From Thermodesulfatator autotrophicus (GTDB lineage: Bacteria > Desulfobacterota > Thermodesulfobacteria > Thermodesulfobacteriales > Thermodesulfatatoraceae), in assembly GCF_001642325.1 (NCBI RefSeq), contig NZ_LSFI01000009.1:1-55981 (forward strand): a stretch of 55,981 nucleotides of DNA, written 5' to 3'. This document shows, in pieces, positions 18,560 to 27,564 of this stretch (the first letter of the stretch is position 1; each line of letters begins with the position of its first letter). A program made the position numbers and the translations under genes. A model generated the notes under the pieces. That model was not told the origin of the DNA, did no database searches, and worked only from the letters and a program-made list of their open reading frames with translations.

Positions 18560-20830
18560 ATGAAACTTCGCCAGATTAGTTTCAGAAACTACAAAATTCT
18601 TTCTGACCACGAGTTTTCCTTTGAGCCCGGGCTAAAGGTTATCACCAAACCAAACGAATACGGCAAATCCACCCTTATTGAAGGAATACTTGATGTTTTT
18701 TCTCTAAATCCTAAAGCTTTGCTTGAAAAAACAACCAAAGGGCAGAAAGTCCCACCGGTTATCAAGCTCAAGTTTGACATTGGAGAGCACCGGTATGAAC
18801 TCAAGTTAAGCGGCCTTGAACCCCGGCCTTATCTGCGAGGTTCAGACGGAGTTGACCTGGAAAGCCCGGAAAGTATCAAAAAATTTTTGGAAAAAAAGGG
18901 ATACAAACACTTTCGGCAGGTTTTAGAAGGCCTTCTGGTATTGCGAGAAAGAGACCTTTCCACCGCTGTCAAAAGCGGTTTGCAAGAAGTTTTTGACCAG
19001 GTTTTAAAGTCTGCAAGCATTGAGGGCCTGGAAAAAAAGATTAAAGACGACTTTATCCTGCAAAGAGGTGGGCTTCGCCAGAACCCCTTCGGCCGTCTTG
19101 AACAGGAAACTCTGGAAAAGCTAGAAGAAATAAACGATAAGCTCGCTCTCCTAGAAAAAGAAAAGAAAGACTTTGAAGAAAACAAAAAGAAACTTGAGGT
19201 TATCAAAGAAAAGCTTGAAAAGTTTCTGGCAAAGCACAAAGAACTCACCCTTCAAAAAGAGCAACTGGGTTATCTTCAGGCCTATCTGGAAATTGAGCAT
19301 CTGGAAAATAAAATCAAAAGATTAAGAGAGGAAGAAAAAGCCCTTGTTACCAAAATAGAAAAATTAGCCAGAGAAAGGGAAACCCTCAAAAAAAAGATAG
19401 AGGATTTACGCGAAGAAGAAAAAAAGCTCCTCTCTGAGGTGGCCCAGAGTGAAAATATAGAGAAAGAAAAGAAACTTCTTGAGGACAGACAAAAACAGCT
19501 AAAAAAGGAACTTGAGAGAAAGGAAGAATACCAAAAATTAATAAAAGCCCTTGGCCCCCTGGCCACGCAAAACCCTGAAAAACTTCAGGACTACCTGAAC
19601 GAATGGCAGGCTTTCCTCAAAATAGCCCGTCATTCCCGGGGAAAGCTAGAAGTTTTAAAGGCGAAAGATAATCTTTTGATAAACGGTAAGAAATTTTCTG
19701 CCAGAGAAGTTGAATTTCAGGGCAAAATAAACATCAAATACAATGACCTTGAGTTAAACATCTATCCCCAGGTAAAGCTTGCCGAACTCTCTAAAAACAT
19801 TGCTCCCCTTGAAAAAGCATTTTCTACCCCGGAAAATCTCAAACAGATTATCCAGAACCTGAGGAAGTTAAAGCAGATAGAATCATCTTTAGAAAGCACT
19901 GAAGACCTCCCTTCTCTAAAAGAAAAGCTTAGGAAAACCCAGAAAGACCTGGAGAGTCTCGCAGAAAGACAAAATAAAGTTTCCCAGAAGAAAAATCAGG
20001 CTAAAGAGCTTGGCCAGCAAATAAAAACATTTGAAAAAAAACTAAGAGAGCTTGAAAAAAAATATCTAGCCTTAAGAGAAGGGCTAGCGGCTAAAAAGCA
20101 GGAAATTAAAAACCTTGAAACTAAAATCAAGGAGTATCCAAGAGACTTTGAAGAGAAGCTTTCTCTTAAGACCATTAGAACTTATGAAGGAGAAAGCCTT
20201 GAAAGAATAACCAGGCTTTTAAATCAAGTTTCCACCGAGCTTGAAAGCCTTCAGCAAGATATAACCCTTCTTGAAAGAGACAAAACCCTTTACGAGGATC
20301 GGGTAGCTCGTAAGCCAGACTTGAATCGTTATGAAGAACTCCTTGAAAAGAAGAAGGCTTTAGAAAGAAAGCTTTTGAGGTTCAAGCGTTTAGAAGTAGT
20401 ATTGCGAGCTTCAGCGGATATCCTCTCACAATTAAAAGAACGAATAAATCAGGCTTACCTTGAAAAATTTGAAGAAAAAGTAACCCAGATATTTGGTGAA
20501 ATAACAGACGGGCGCTATACTTCTGTGTCTTTTAACTTTCCTTCTCTCTTTTTTGATAAAGAGGCCTTCCAAAAAAGATGGAAGGTAAAGCGGGAAGACG
20601 GCAGGGTCTTCCATATTGACTCCCTTTCAGATGGCACGAGAGTTCAATTGTTACTGGCCGCAAGGCTTGCCCTGGTAGAATTATTCTTTAACGATAAGGC
20701 CTTTTTCTTGCTTGATGAACCCCTGGCTTATTTTGACCAAAAGCGAGCCCGGAGAACCTTAAACATCTTCAATTCTCTTACAAAAGCCGGCTGGCAGATA
20801 ATAATCATGAGTGCTCGGCCATTAAGTTGA
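18560..20830 (+). CDS. Rad50/SbcC/YhaN-like coiled-coil ATPase
   Basis: 756 residues with split ABC-type ATPase ends and about 480 residues of coiled coil in between. The Walker A region reads ITKPNEYGKSTLIEG (30-42), where the leading Gly of GxxxxGK(S/T) is Lys. The signature is SDGTRVQLLLAARLAL near 689, and Walker B FFLLDEPLAYFD is near 714. No CxxC zinc hook is found at the apex; instead a small globular stretch with strands (VEFQGKINIKYNDLELNIYPQ, about 387-407) interrupts the coils. This places it nearer YhaN than Rad50. It is coupled to the upstream metallophosphoesterase (TAA-A-ATG) and likely forms a DNA-end-processing complex with it. Length is shorter than SbcC (about 1000). Confidence 0.85.
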   Translation: MKLRQISFRNYKILSDHEFSFEPGLKVITKPNEYGKSTLIEGILDVFSLNPKALLEKTTKGQKVPPVIKLKFDIGEHRYELKLSGLEPRPYLRGSDGVDLESPESIKKFLEKKGYKHFRQVLEGLLVLRERDLSTAVKSGLQEVFDQVLKSASIEGLEKKIKDDFILQRGGLRQNPFGRLEQETLEKLEEINDKLALLEKEKKDFEENKKKLEVIKEKLEKFLAKHKELTLQKEQLGYLQAYLEIEHLENKIKRLREEEKALVTKIEKLARERETLKKKIEDLREEEKKLLSEVAQSENIEKEKKLLEDRQKQLKKELERKEEYQKLIKALGPLATQNPEKLQDYLNEWQAFLKIARHSRGKLEVLKAKDNLLINGKKFSAREVEFQGKINIKYNDLELNIYPQVKLAELSKNIAPLEKAFSTPENLKQIIQNLRKLKQIESSLESTEDLPSLKEKLRKTQKDLESLAERQNKVSQKKNQAKELGQQIKTFEKKLRELEKKYLALREGLAAKKQEIKNLETKIKEYPRDFEEKLSLKTIRTYEGESLERITRLLNQVSTELESLQQDITLLERDKTLYEDRVARKPDLNRYEELLEKKKALERKLLRFKRLEVVLRASADILSQLKERINQAYLEKFEEKVTQIFGEITDGRYTSVSFNFPSLFFDKEAFQKRWKVKREDGRVFHIDSLSDGTRVQLLLAARLALVELFFNDKAFFLLDEPLAYFDQKRARRTLNIFNSLTKAGWQIIIMSARPLS

Positions 20831-20853
20831 ATAAACCCCGCTATAATTTGGAA

Positions 20854-21690
20854 CTATTTCCAAAAAACTACGTAACTTTTAAGAGAAACCTCTAAGGCCC
20901 TGGCTACCGGTACACATTTGGCGCAAAGAAGGAAAGCTATGTTATTTCTCTGGGCTTTCATGGAAAGAGTTTCAAAATGCCCCATTCCTTTGGCTAACAC
21001 CAGGTCAGCCTCAAAATAAAGCCTTCTAAATTCCTCTGAAGCGTAATTAAGATCAAGACCAACCATCTCAGCCCCGGTAGTAATAACCTTAGCCGGTATT
21101 TTAAGGTTAAGTTTTTCAAGGTCTGGAAGTGAAAGGTCATTTTGAATGGGCTTTGGCTTAACGGCATAATAGGTTTCATAACCCTGGTCAGTTAGCCAGG
21201 AAAGAAGAGGTATATCAAAGAAAACCTCGCCGGTGTTATCGGTAAGCAAGATAACCGTCTGCGTTTTCTTGAGATGGTTTTCTATTTCAGCTATATGGTC
21301 AATAGCAAGGGTTATTCCCGTTTTAAGGACTTCTTCTATCTCCTCAGGAGGCCTGAAAAAATCTATAGTATTTCCCAGGAGAGAAAAGAGCAGGCGTTCT
21401 CTAAAACCTTTTTGAAAATCTTTTCCGTATATTTCAGCAATTTTTTGGCCTATTTCTATTTCCTTGGCCTTCAAAGGGGCGTAAGGGTCTTCATGCTGGC
21501 AGTATTTTTTAACGCGGCGATGAAGTTCAGAAGCTATTACCGGAGGTGATATATTTTCGTCGTAAAGTTCATCAAGCCAGGAGAGGGCTTTAGAAATTTT
21601 TTCAGGCTCTTCCCCACAGGCAAGCCCCATGGCCTGTTTAGCAAGCCTTTCCAAACACGGGCGACAATATTCAGGAATTTGTTTGTACAT
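20854..21690 (-). CDS. DUF89 (damage-control phosphatase-like) protein
   Basis: 278 residues, related to the archaeal/bacterial DUF89 family (subfamily I, AF1104-like), which includes metal-dependent phosphatases acting on damaged sugar phosphates. Seen are the N-terminal CRPCLERLAKQAM Cys pair (9 and 12), the metal-site motif ILLTDNTGEVFFDIPLL near 150, and KGMGHFETL near 237. Its start lies one base after the gspE stop, and the ribosome site GGAGGC falls inside the gspE end. It is therefore probably the last gene of the leftward T2SS transcript, a context that does not suggest a secretion role. Confidence 0.88.
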   Translation of the reverse strand: MYKQIPEYCRPCLERLAKQAMGLACGEEPEKISKALSWLDELYDENISPPVIASELHRRVKKYCQHEDPYAPLKAKEIEIGQKIAEIYGKDFQKGFRERLLFSLLGNTIDFFRPPEEIEEVLKTGITLAIDHIAEIENHLKKTQTVILLTDNTGEVFFDIPLLSWLTDQGYETYYAVKPKPIQNDLSLPDLEKLNLKIPAKVITTGAEMVGLDLNYASEEFRRLYFEADLVLAKGMGHFETLSMKAQRNNIAFLLCAKCVPVARALEVSLKSYVVFWK

Positions 21691-21691
21691 A

Positions 21692-23182
21692 CTAATTGCC
21701 TCCAGATACCCGAAGGACTTCTTCTAAAGAGGTGATACCTTTGGCTACTTTTCTTAGACCGTCCTGGAAAAGAGAGAGATACCCCCGTTCTCTGGCCCAG
21801 TCTTTTAATTCTTCTTCAGTAGCCTGGCGCAAAATTAACCGCCGCAACTTACCGTCCACAGGGTATATTTCGTAAATGGCTATTCTTCCATAAAATCCAG
21901 TGCCAGCACAATGAGGACACCCAACTGGCCGACGATAAAGAACTTTTTCAGGGAGAGAGGGAAGCCTTTCAAGCCAGGCCAGAAACTCTTCTGGAGGAGC
22001 AACCTCCTCGGCACACTTATCGCAAAGAACCCTTACCAGCCTTTGGGCTACCAAGCCCACGGTGGAAGCAGCAATCAAGTAGGGCTCAACGCCCATGTCA
22101 GCCAGGCGCACCGCTGCTCCTAGGGCGTCCCGGGTGTGCAGGGTTGAAAATACCAGGTGTCCGGTTAAAGCTGCCTGAATGGCAATCTCAGCAGTTTCAA
22201 GGTCGCGGATTTCGCCCACCAGAATTACATCTGGGTCATGACGTAAAATAGAACGCAGAGCCTGAGCAAAAGTAAGGCCAATTTGTGGCTTTATCTGAAT
22301 CTGGGTTATCCCCTGGAGTTGATATTCCACCGGGTCTTCAATGGTGATGATTTTTCGGTCGGGCTTATTCAGTACCGAAAGAGCCGCGTAAAGAGTGGTG
22401 GTCTTACCAGAGCCGGTGGGGCCGGTAACAAGAATTATACCATTTGGCTGAGATATTAAATCCAGAAAAATCTGATAATGCTCAGGCTCAAGACCAAGTT
22501 TTTCAAGGGTAAGAAAGCCTTTGCGTCTGGCCAAAAGACGCAATACCACACTTTCTCCTGTAACCGCAGGCATGGTGGATACGCGGATATCAAGATCTTC
22601 CCCCCCTACCCTGAAACGAATACGGCCATCCTGAGGCAGGCGGTGTTCCGCGATGTTAAGGCCTGCCATAAGTTTCAAACGGGAGATAACCGGAGCAGCA
22701 ATCTTCCTGGGATGGGTAGCAATTTCATGGAGCAGTCCATCAATACGGTAACGAATTCTCAGCCCCTGGCGTTCGCTTTCAAAGTGAATGTCGGTAGCCC
22801 GCATTTCTACCGCTTCCCTTATCACCCGGTTTACCAGCCTTACCACCGGAGCCTCTGAAGCCAAGTCTTTTAAAAGCTCAAGGTCTTCTGGCTCTTCTTC
22901 CTGGGTCTCTTTCTCAAGCTCTGGTGGGATCTCGTAAAACTTCTGAATAAGCTCAAAGATGTAGTCCTCTTCAGCGAGGAATATGTTAGGTGGTCGCCCG
23001 TATTGTCGCTCAAGGAGGTCAGCCAGAAAGATGTTATCAGCAGAAGGTAAAAGCAAATAAAGCTCCTCTCCCAATAAAAAGGGGAACCCTCTGACAGCCT
23101 TTAAAAAAGAAGCCTCAAACCCCTCAACAGGGGCTATCTCATTGGCTTTGGCTTCTAAAATACTCTTATCAAAGGGCTTCAT
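21692..23182 (-). CDS. gspE: Type II secretion ATPase GspE
   Basis: Hexameric cytoplasmic ATPase that powers pseudopilus assembly. The 496 residues contain an N-terminal T2SSE_N-like domain (1-110), Walker A GPTGSGKTTT, the Asp box (ITIEDPVEYQL), Walker B DVILVGEIRDLETAEIA, the His box TGHLVFSTLHTRDA, and a four-Cys zinc knuckle (CDKC...CPHC). The TAATG overlap with gspG shows coupled translation. The same family includes PilB; the neighbouring GspD/F/G/K set favours T2SS. Confidence 0.96.
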   Translation of the reverse strand: MKPFDKSILEAKANEIAPVEGFEASFLKAVRGFPFLLGEELYLLLPSADNIFLADLLERQYGRPPNIFLAEEDYIFELIQKFYEIPPELEKETQEEEPEDLELLKDLASEAPVVRLVNRVIREAVEMRATDIHFESERQGLRIRYRIDGLLHEIATHPRKIAAPVISRLKLMAGLNIAEHRLPQDGRIRFRVGGEDLDIRVSTMPAVTGESVVLRLLARRKGFLTLEKLGLEPEHYQIFLDLISQPNGIILVTGPTGSGKTTTLYAALSVLNKPDRKIITIEDPVEYQLQGITQIQIKPQIGLTFAQALRSILRHDPDVILVGEIRDLETAEIAIQAALTGHLVFSTLHTRDALGAAVRLADMGVEPYLIAASTVGLVAQRLVRVLCDKCAEEVAPPEEFLAWLERLPSLPEKVLYRRPVGCPHCAGTGFYGRIAIYEIYPVDGKLRRLILRQATEEELKDWARERGYLSLFQDGLRKVAKGITSLEEVLRVSGGN

Positions 23183-23604
23183 TATTCCCAGCTAGTAATG
23201 TCAGCGTTTTCACCTTCACCACCAGGCTTACCATCGGCTCCGTAAGTCCAGAGGTCATAGTCACCATGTTCCCCCGGGTAGCGATAGTGATAGGGTCTTC
23301 CCCAGGGATCCAGCGGAATTTTTTTCTTCTTAAGATAAGGCCCCTGCCATCTGGCTTTTTCTTCTTCACTAACAGGGGGTTCTACCAGGGCTTTAAGCCC
23401 TTCTTCGGTGGTGGGGTAGCGCCCCATATCAAGGCGGTACTGGTCAAGGGCTGATTCAAGCAGGGCTATCTGACTTTGAGCAATTTGTGACTTGGCTTTT
23501 CCAAGCTTACCAATTAACCTTGGCCCAACCAGCGCCGCCAAAAGCCCAAGGATTATTAAAACCACCAACAATTCCAGTAAGGTAAAGCCTCTTTTTCTCT
23601 TCAT
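23182..23604 (-). CDS. gspG: Major pseudopilin GspG
   Basis: 140 residues with a class III prepilin signal: KRKRG then cleavage before FTLLELLVVLIILGLLAAL, with the conserved Glu at mature position 5. The C-terminal domain has the GspG calcium-site region and the YPTTEEGLKALV segment, ending DLWTYGADGKPGG, which is diagnostic. A G-rich ribosome site (GGGGG) precedes the ATG. It lies between gspF and gspE, one of the usual T2SS orders. Confidence 0.97.
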   Translation of the reverse strand: MKRKRGFTLLELLVVLIILGLLAALVGPRLIGKLGKAKSQIAQSQIALLESALDQYRLDMGRYPTTEEGLKALVEPPVSEEEKARWQGPYLKKKKIPLDPWGRPYHYRYPGEHGDYDLWTYGADGKPGGEGENADITSWE

Positions 23605-23616
23605 ATATCCCCCTAC

Positions 23617-24816
23617 CTAATAGCCCAGTCTTACATCAAAAATAGCCATCAGAATAGAAATTATCATGCTTCCTAAAAGAAGGCCAAAAAAGAGGATAGT
23701 AGCAGGCTCAAGAATAGAAATAAAACGCTTTGAGGCCACCCTTACCTCCTCTTCACATAAATAAGCCATGTCAGCAAAAGCCTGGCCAAGGTCTCCAGTT
23801 TCTTCTCCCAGGGCTATAAAGTTAGCTACGAAATCAAAACTTCCTGGAAATTCTTTAAAAATAGAAGAAAGTCGCGTGCCTTCTTTTATCTGCAAAGACG
23901 CCTGGGCCAAAAAATCCCTTAGAAGATAAAACCTGGGAATGTGGCTGGCAATAGTAATGGCCTTAGGTAAAGCCACTCCGCCCCTTACCATGACTGAAAT
24001 GCCATGAAAGACTCTGGCCATATCTGCCAGGAAAAAGAACCTTCCAAAATAAGGTATTTTTAAGAGAAAACGCTCTGCCCGAAGGCGGTCTTGAGAATTT
24101 CTTAGGCTCAGCCGAAGAGCCACCATGGCTAAAAGCATGATCAATAAAAAAATCCAGCCATAGGTCTTCCAGAAACTACCCACAGCCAACAAAATGCGGG
24201 TTATAAGAGGTGGAGTAACTCCAAGCTGATCAAAGATAGAACCAAAGCGAGGCAAAATATAAACCAGCACTGTTTGCACTGCCAGAAGGCCAAAGATTAC
24301 CAGAAAAGAAGGATAAATAAGAGCTGACTTAAGTTCCTGCCTGAAAGAATGTTCTTCTTTGATATATCTGGCAAGGTCTTTTAAAATTTCTGAAAGGGCT
24401 CCACTTATCTCTCCGGCATACACCAGACTTACATAAAACTCCGGGAAAAAGCCGGTTTCTTTAAGGGCCTGAGAAAAACTTTCGCCTTTCTGAAGTTTCT
24501 TTTTGATTTCCTCGGTCATATTTTGAAGAGATGTCTTTCCCGTGGCTTGAAAGACCCTCTCAAGGATATTCAAAGCCTTATCAAGGGTTAAGCCGGATTT
24601 AAGAAGACGCTCAAGCTGTTCTGTAAAAAGTAAAAGTTCCTGGTGCCTGGCTCCACGGGACAGGCTAAAACTCCACCTGCGTTTAGCAGGAACCACCTCA
24701 AGGGGCACAAGCCCCTCGGCTCTTAAATGTTCCAGAGCCTCACTTAAATCAAGGGCTTCTACTTCGCCCTGCTTTACCTGACCTTCTGATGTAACCGCTG
24801 CGTAGCGAAACCTCAC
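23617..24816 (-). CDS. gspF: Type II secretion inner-membrane platform protein GspF
   Basis: 399 residues with two T2SSF domains (about 65-190 and 265-390), three membrane segments (about 165-190, 215-240, 370-392), and an N-terminal cytoplasmic region (MRFRYAAVTSEGQVKQGEVE). It links the GspE ATPase to the pseudopilus. The GTG start (24816) overlaps the previous stop in a GTGA, and the AAGGAG runs into the start codon, closer than optimal. Confidence 0.95.
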   Translation of the reverse strand: MRFRYAAVTSEGQVKQGEVEALDLSEALEHLRAEGLVPLEVVPAKRRWSFSLSRGARHQELLLFTEQLERLLKSGLTLDKALNILERVFQATGKTSLQNMTEEIKKKLQKGESFSQALKETGFFPEFYVSLVYAGEISGALSEILKDLARYIKEEHSFRQELKSALIYPSFLVIFGLLAVQTVLVYILPRFGSIFDQLGVTPPLITRILLAVGSFWKTYGWIFLLIMLLAMVALRLSLRNSQDRLRAERFLLKIPYFGRFFFLADMARVFHGISVMVRGGVALPKAITIASHIPRFYLLRDFLAQASLQIKEGTRLSSIFKEFPGSFDFVANFIALGEETGDLGQAFADMAYLCEEEVRVASKRFISILEPATILFFGLLLGSMIISILMAIFDVRLGY

Positions 24817-25988
24817 TCCTTATCCTCTTTGCTTATGATTTTCATAACTATGGAGAAAATCTCTTTTCCTGTCCTGGTATTTTTAGTCACATTTGAAAGA
24901 AATTTGGCCTCTTTAAACATCGGGTCATCGGCAAATAGCTCTAAAACCTCTAAGGCGTTTTTGCCTTCGGCCCAGAGGCGAATTTCATCAGGTGGTCTAA
25001 ATTCAAGTCGTCTTACCCAGGTATCCTCTGGAAGAATTTCTGTAATGCGCTCAAGAATTTTCAAAAAATCCAGTTTATCATTTTGCCAGGATTTAAAGGT
25101 GCCTTCTATTTTCTGATAAACCTCTTTGCGTTTTTCAACGGCTTCTATTTCAGCCAAAGATAGTTTCAGGGAATGAATCTTCTGGTCAGCCTCTTTAATT
25201 TTTGTTTCAAGGTCATCTGCCTTTTTTTGGAGTAGATTTCCAGTGGTAAGAAAAATCAGAGGCAAAAGACAGAGCAAAACAAACGCCAGAGAAAGCTTAG
25301 GCCTTGGCTTTAGAGGGAAATCTTCAAAACTCAGGAAATAATTGGCAGGAAGGGCTGGCAAATAGCGAGCCCCTTCAGCGATTATCTTTTCCGCAGGCCC
25401 TTCAAAAGTAAAAATTTCTCCTGAAAACTCTTCAAGATAGGCCCTGGCAGTGCCAGGGGAGGCTGGCATAATATCTTTTATGCCATGTTCGTCAATCACT
25501 ATTCCTTCGTAAGTATTATCAGTTTTCACATAATAAAGACCTGGAGGAAGCTTTTGGTTTTGGTGATAATAAAACGAAAGAAGAGCTACCCCGGCAGGCA
25601 CCACTCCACATGGTATAAGACCAGGAGAAAGGTGGTCAAAAATATCCTGAAAAAAGGACCTTTCCTGGAAAACTATGCCCACCTCTCCTGGTTTGCGCCG
25701 GTAAACCGCACAGGAAAGCTTTGCTGTGGTCTTTTTCTCAAGCAGTGTAAAAAGACGCTGGGCCTCAAGACGCACTGCTGAAATAATAGCCTTTTTTCCA
25801 AGCTGGGCAGGAAGTTTAAAGTTATGAAAAAAAAGAAGGCCGTGGGAAACAGCTATAAATACCCTGGCAGGTCTGCGCCCTGGATGAAAATTATCTTCAG
25901 CTAAATGGGTGTGTTCACCGTCAAAATAGATTCCTAAAGAGGCTGGCCTAAACCACTCTTTTAAAAGGGCAAGTTTTGCGGTTATCAC
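24813..25988 (-). CDS. gspL: GspL-like (PilM/PilN-type) assembly protein
   Basis: 391 residues; the cytoplasmic actin-like half (1-245) resembles a degenerate PilM/GspL, with LGIYFDGEHTHLAE near 18. A membrane segment follows at about 246-268 (LSLAFVLLCLLPLIFLTTG), then a coiled region and a PilN-like ferredoxin fold (LDFLKILERITEILPEDTWVRRLEF, about 310-390). The layout is that of GspL. Its position between gspM and gspF supports the name, though divergence is large. GTG start overlapping the gspM stop (GTGA). Confidence 0.8.
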   Translation of the reverse strand: MITAKLALLKEWFRPASLGIYFDGEHTHLAEDNFHPGRRPARVFIAVSHGLLFFHNFKLPAQLGKKAIISAVRLEAQRLFTLLEKKTTAKLSCAVYRRKPGEVGIVFQERSFFQDIFDHLSPGLIPCGVVPAGVALLSFYYHQNQKLPPGLYYVKTDNTYEGIVIDEHGIKDIMPASPGTARAYLEEFSGEIFTFEGPAEKIIAEGARYLPALPANYFLSFEDFPLKPRPKLSLAFVLLCLLPLIFLTTGNLLQKKADDLETKIKEADQKIHSLKLSLAEIEAVEKRKEVYQKIEGTFKSWQNDKLDFLKILERITEILPEDTWVRRLEFRPPDEIRLWAEGKNALEVLELFADDPMFKEAKFLSNVTKNTRTGKEIFSIVMKIISKEDKE

Positions 25989-26611
25989 TTCTTTTCCACC
26001 CGGGCTGTTCTGGCTTTAGAAGAAATATCTTCAAAAGAGTTAGAACTATAAAGGGCTTCTAGCTCCATATTCACACTTAAAACATAATCTTTGAAATAAC
26101 GTCTGGAAATTATAGTTAAACGGGAAACGCGTAAGGCTTTATTAGTTTGCGAAAGTTTTTCTAAAAATTCTACCATACCTTTTATATCGCCGTCTAAAGT
26201 TAGAAGAACCTTGACCTTTTGTATCTGCTCAGAAATGTTCTCTCGTTTTATAATACGAAAAGTCCTTAGCTTTAAGCCTGAAATTTGGCCTATTTCCTTT
26301 TCAAGTTCTGAAACAATGACGTAAGGGTCAAGGCCAATAAAAATTTTATTTTCAAGGTCTTTAGTTTTGGCAAGCTCTTTTTCAAGGCGAGGCTTATCCC
26401 TGGAGATTTTTTTCTGATAACGGACTAAAAGTTCAAGCTTCTCCTGGTAAAGTTCTTTTTTGAGACGATAATTTTCCCAGGCTGGCCAGGTAAACAGGGA
26501 TAAAACCAATAAAGCCAGCAAAATGGGGCCAGCCCACCATAAAAATCTGGATAAACTCAGGTTATCTCGCTTAAAAATCCTGGATAATGAAAATTTCATG
26601 GTCATACTCAT
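25985..26611 (-). CDS. gspM: GspM-like (PilO-type) assembly protein
   Basis: 208 residues: a short cytoplasmic N-terminus, one membrane helix (about 25-47), a coiled coil (about 50-95) and a PilO/GspM-like periplasmic ferredoxin fold (LLTLDGDIKGMVEFLEKL, about 135-180). The ATG overlaps the upstream stop in ATGA. Two further ATGs (26605, 26599) follow at once, so the exact start is uncertain by up to four residues. No good Shine-Dalgarno is visible, so coupling is likely. Confidence 0.75.
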   Translation of the reverse strand: MSMTMKFSLSRIFKRDNLSLSRFLWWAGPILLALLVLSLFTWPAWENYRLKKELYQEKLELLVRYQKKISRDKPRLEKELAKTKDLENKIFIGLDPYVIVSELEKEIGQISGLKLRTFRIIKRENISEQIQKVKVLLTLDGDIKGMVEFLEKLSQTNKALRVSRLTIISRRYFKDYVLSVNMELEALYSSNSFEDISSKARTARVEKK

Positions 26612-27243
26612 CTAGATGGAGGACGGGGAAACTTTGGTGGCTTTTTAAATGTTTTTGTCTTTTTCTCAGGTGGCCCGAGAGCTGGCCTTGGTGCCAAAGA
26701 TAGGACTTTATTAGCGGGCTTTTTATTTAAGGCCGGGATCTTTTTTCTTTCAGGTGAATCTTTCAAGCTCAAAACAACTCCCTGGCATTGCCCTCCAAGG
26801 ACCACCTGACCGGCTTTAACTTCAAGCACCTGGCAATTGCCTAAATCATCTCCCTGAGAAACAAGCAGTCTTTTTTGGTTTACATCTTCCAGACCGAGTT
26901 CTCTTTTGCCTGCTGGAAGCACCTCAAGCACCGCCACTCGCTCTTCTCCTTTAATTAAGGTTCCCTTTAAAATGACATAACGTTTAACTAATTCTTTCTT
27001 TACGTTTTTGGGTTTCTTGTCTTGAAGATAAGGAACATAATGGCGGGAAGGCGAAAAGATATTTTTTGTTACAATATTTTCAAAATTAGATAAAGCCCTG
27101 GCGCTCGTAACCAATATAAAACTTGCTAAAATAAAAACACTATGAAAAATAAAGCTTCTAAAGGCTTTACTATTCTTGAAGTGCTGGTAGCCTTTGTCGT
27201 CGCTACAATCTCTATTGCCTGGTTTTTCTATGTACTTTCGCAT
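26608..27243 (-). CDS. gspC: GspC/PilP-like inner-membrane protein
   Basis: First gene of the leftward T2SS run. A hydrophobic helix (FIFHSVFILASFILVTSARA, about 32-51) is followed by the GspC/PilP-type NIFSPSRHYVPYL motif and a small homology-region-like beta domain (VKRYVILKGTLIKGEERVAVLEV, about 85-108; VLEVKAGQVVLGGQCQGVVLSL). A Pro/Lys-rich tail follows (about 170-211). No PDZ domain is seen. The only ATG (27243) lies inside the divergent gspI gene and gives an odd 31-residue charged leader, with GGTGG seven bases upstream. No NTG start lies in frame between it and the helix; a rare ATT at 27150 would remove the leader. The start is therefore doubtful. Confidence 0.65.
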   Translation of the reverse strand: MRKYIEKPGNRDCSDDKGYQHFKNSKAFRSFIFHSVFILASFILVTSARALSNFENIVTKNIFSPSRHYVPYLQDKKPKNVKKELVKRYVILKGTLIKGEERVAVLEVLPAGKRELGLEDVNQKRLLVSQGDDLGNCQVLEVKAGQVVLGGQCQGVVLSLKDSPERKKIPALNKKPANKVLSLAPRPALGPPEKKTKTFKKPPKFPRPPSR

Positions 27244-27564
27244 AATTACGCCACCACCTCCAAGATGATTGAACGTTTACACCTCTTTGACTATACCACG
27301 CCTTTCAGGAAACATCTCCTAACAAGCCTTAATAAAGGCTCTTTAAGGCCTGATGAACTAAAAGACTTTGCTAAAGACGAAGAAAGTTTAGCCAATTATA
27401 TCATAACTAATCGGAAAATAAGCTTAAATCTAAAGGAATATGAAAAAAAGGCCTGGTCTGATTTTCAAAAAGAATATCTGCTAAAAGAATGGCAAATAAT
27501 TTTCACAGATGAAAAAACAGGAGCCAGGCTTTTCTTGCCTATTTATTTGTCGGAGGAGGAATGA
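27142..27564 (+). CDS. gspI: Minor pseudopilin, GspI-like
   Basis: 140 residues with the prepilin signal MKNKASKG then FTILEVLVAFVVATISIAWFF (Glu at mature position 5). LEVLVA is typical of GspI. The rest (HLFDYTTPFRKHLLT..., KAWSDFQKEYLLKEWQIIF) is poorly conserved, so the I assignment rests on the N-terminus and gene order. The ATG has no Shine-Dalgarno. A TAAAAT at 27127-27132 nine bases upstream could be a -10 box for a leaderless message. It starts inside the divergent gspC-like frame and overlaps gspH by four bases. Confidence 0.75.
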   Translation: MKNKASKGFTILEVLVAFVVATISIAWFFYVLSHNYATTSKMIERLHLFDYTTPFRKHLLTSLNKGSLRPDELKDFAKDEESLANYIITNRKISLNLKEYEKKAWSDFQKEYLLKEWQIIFTDEKTGARLFLPIYLSEEE

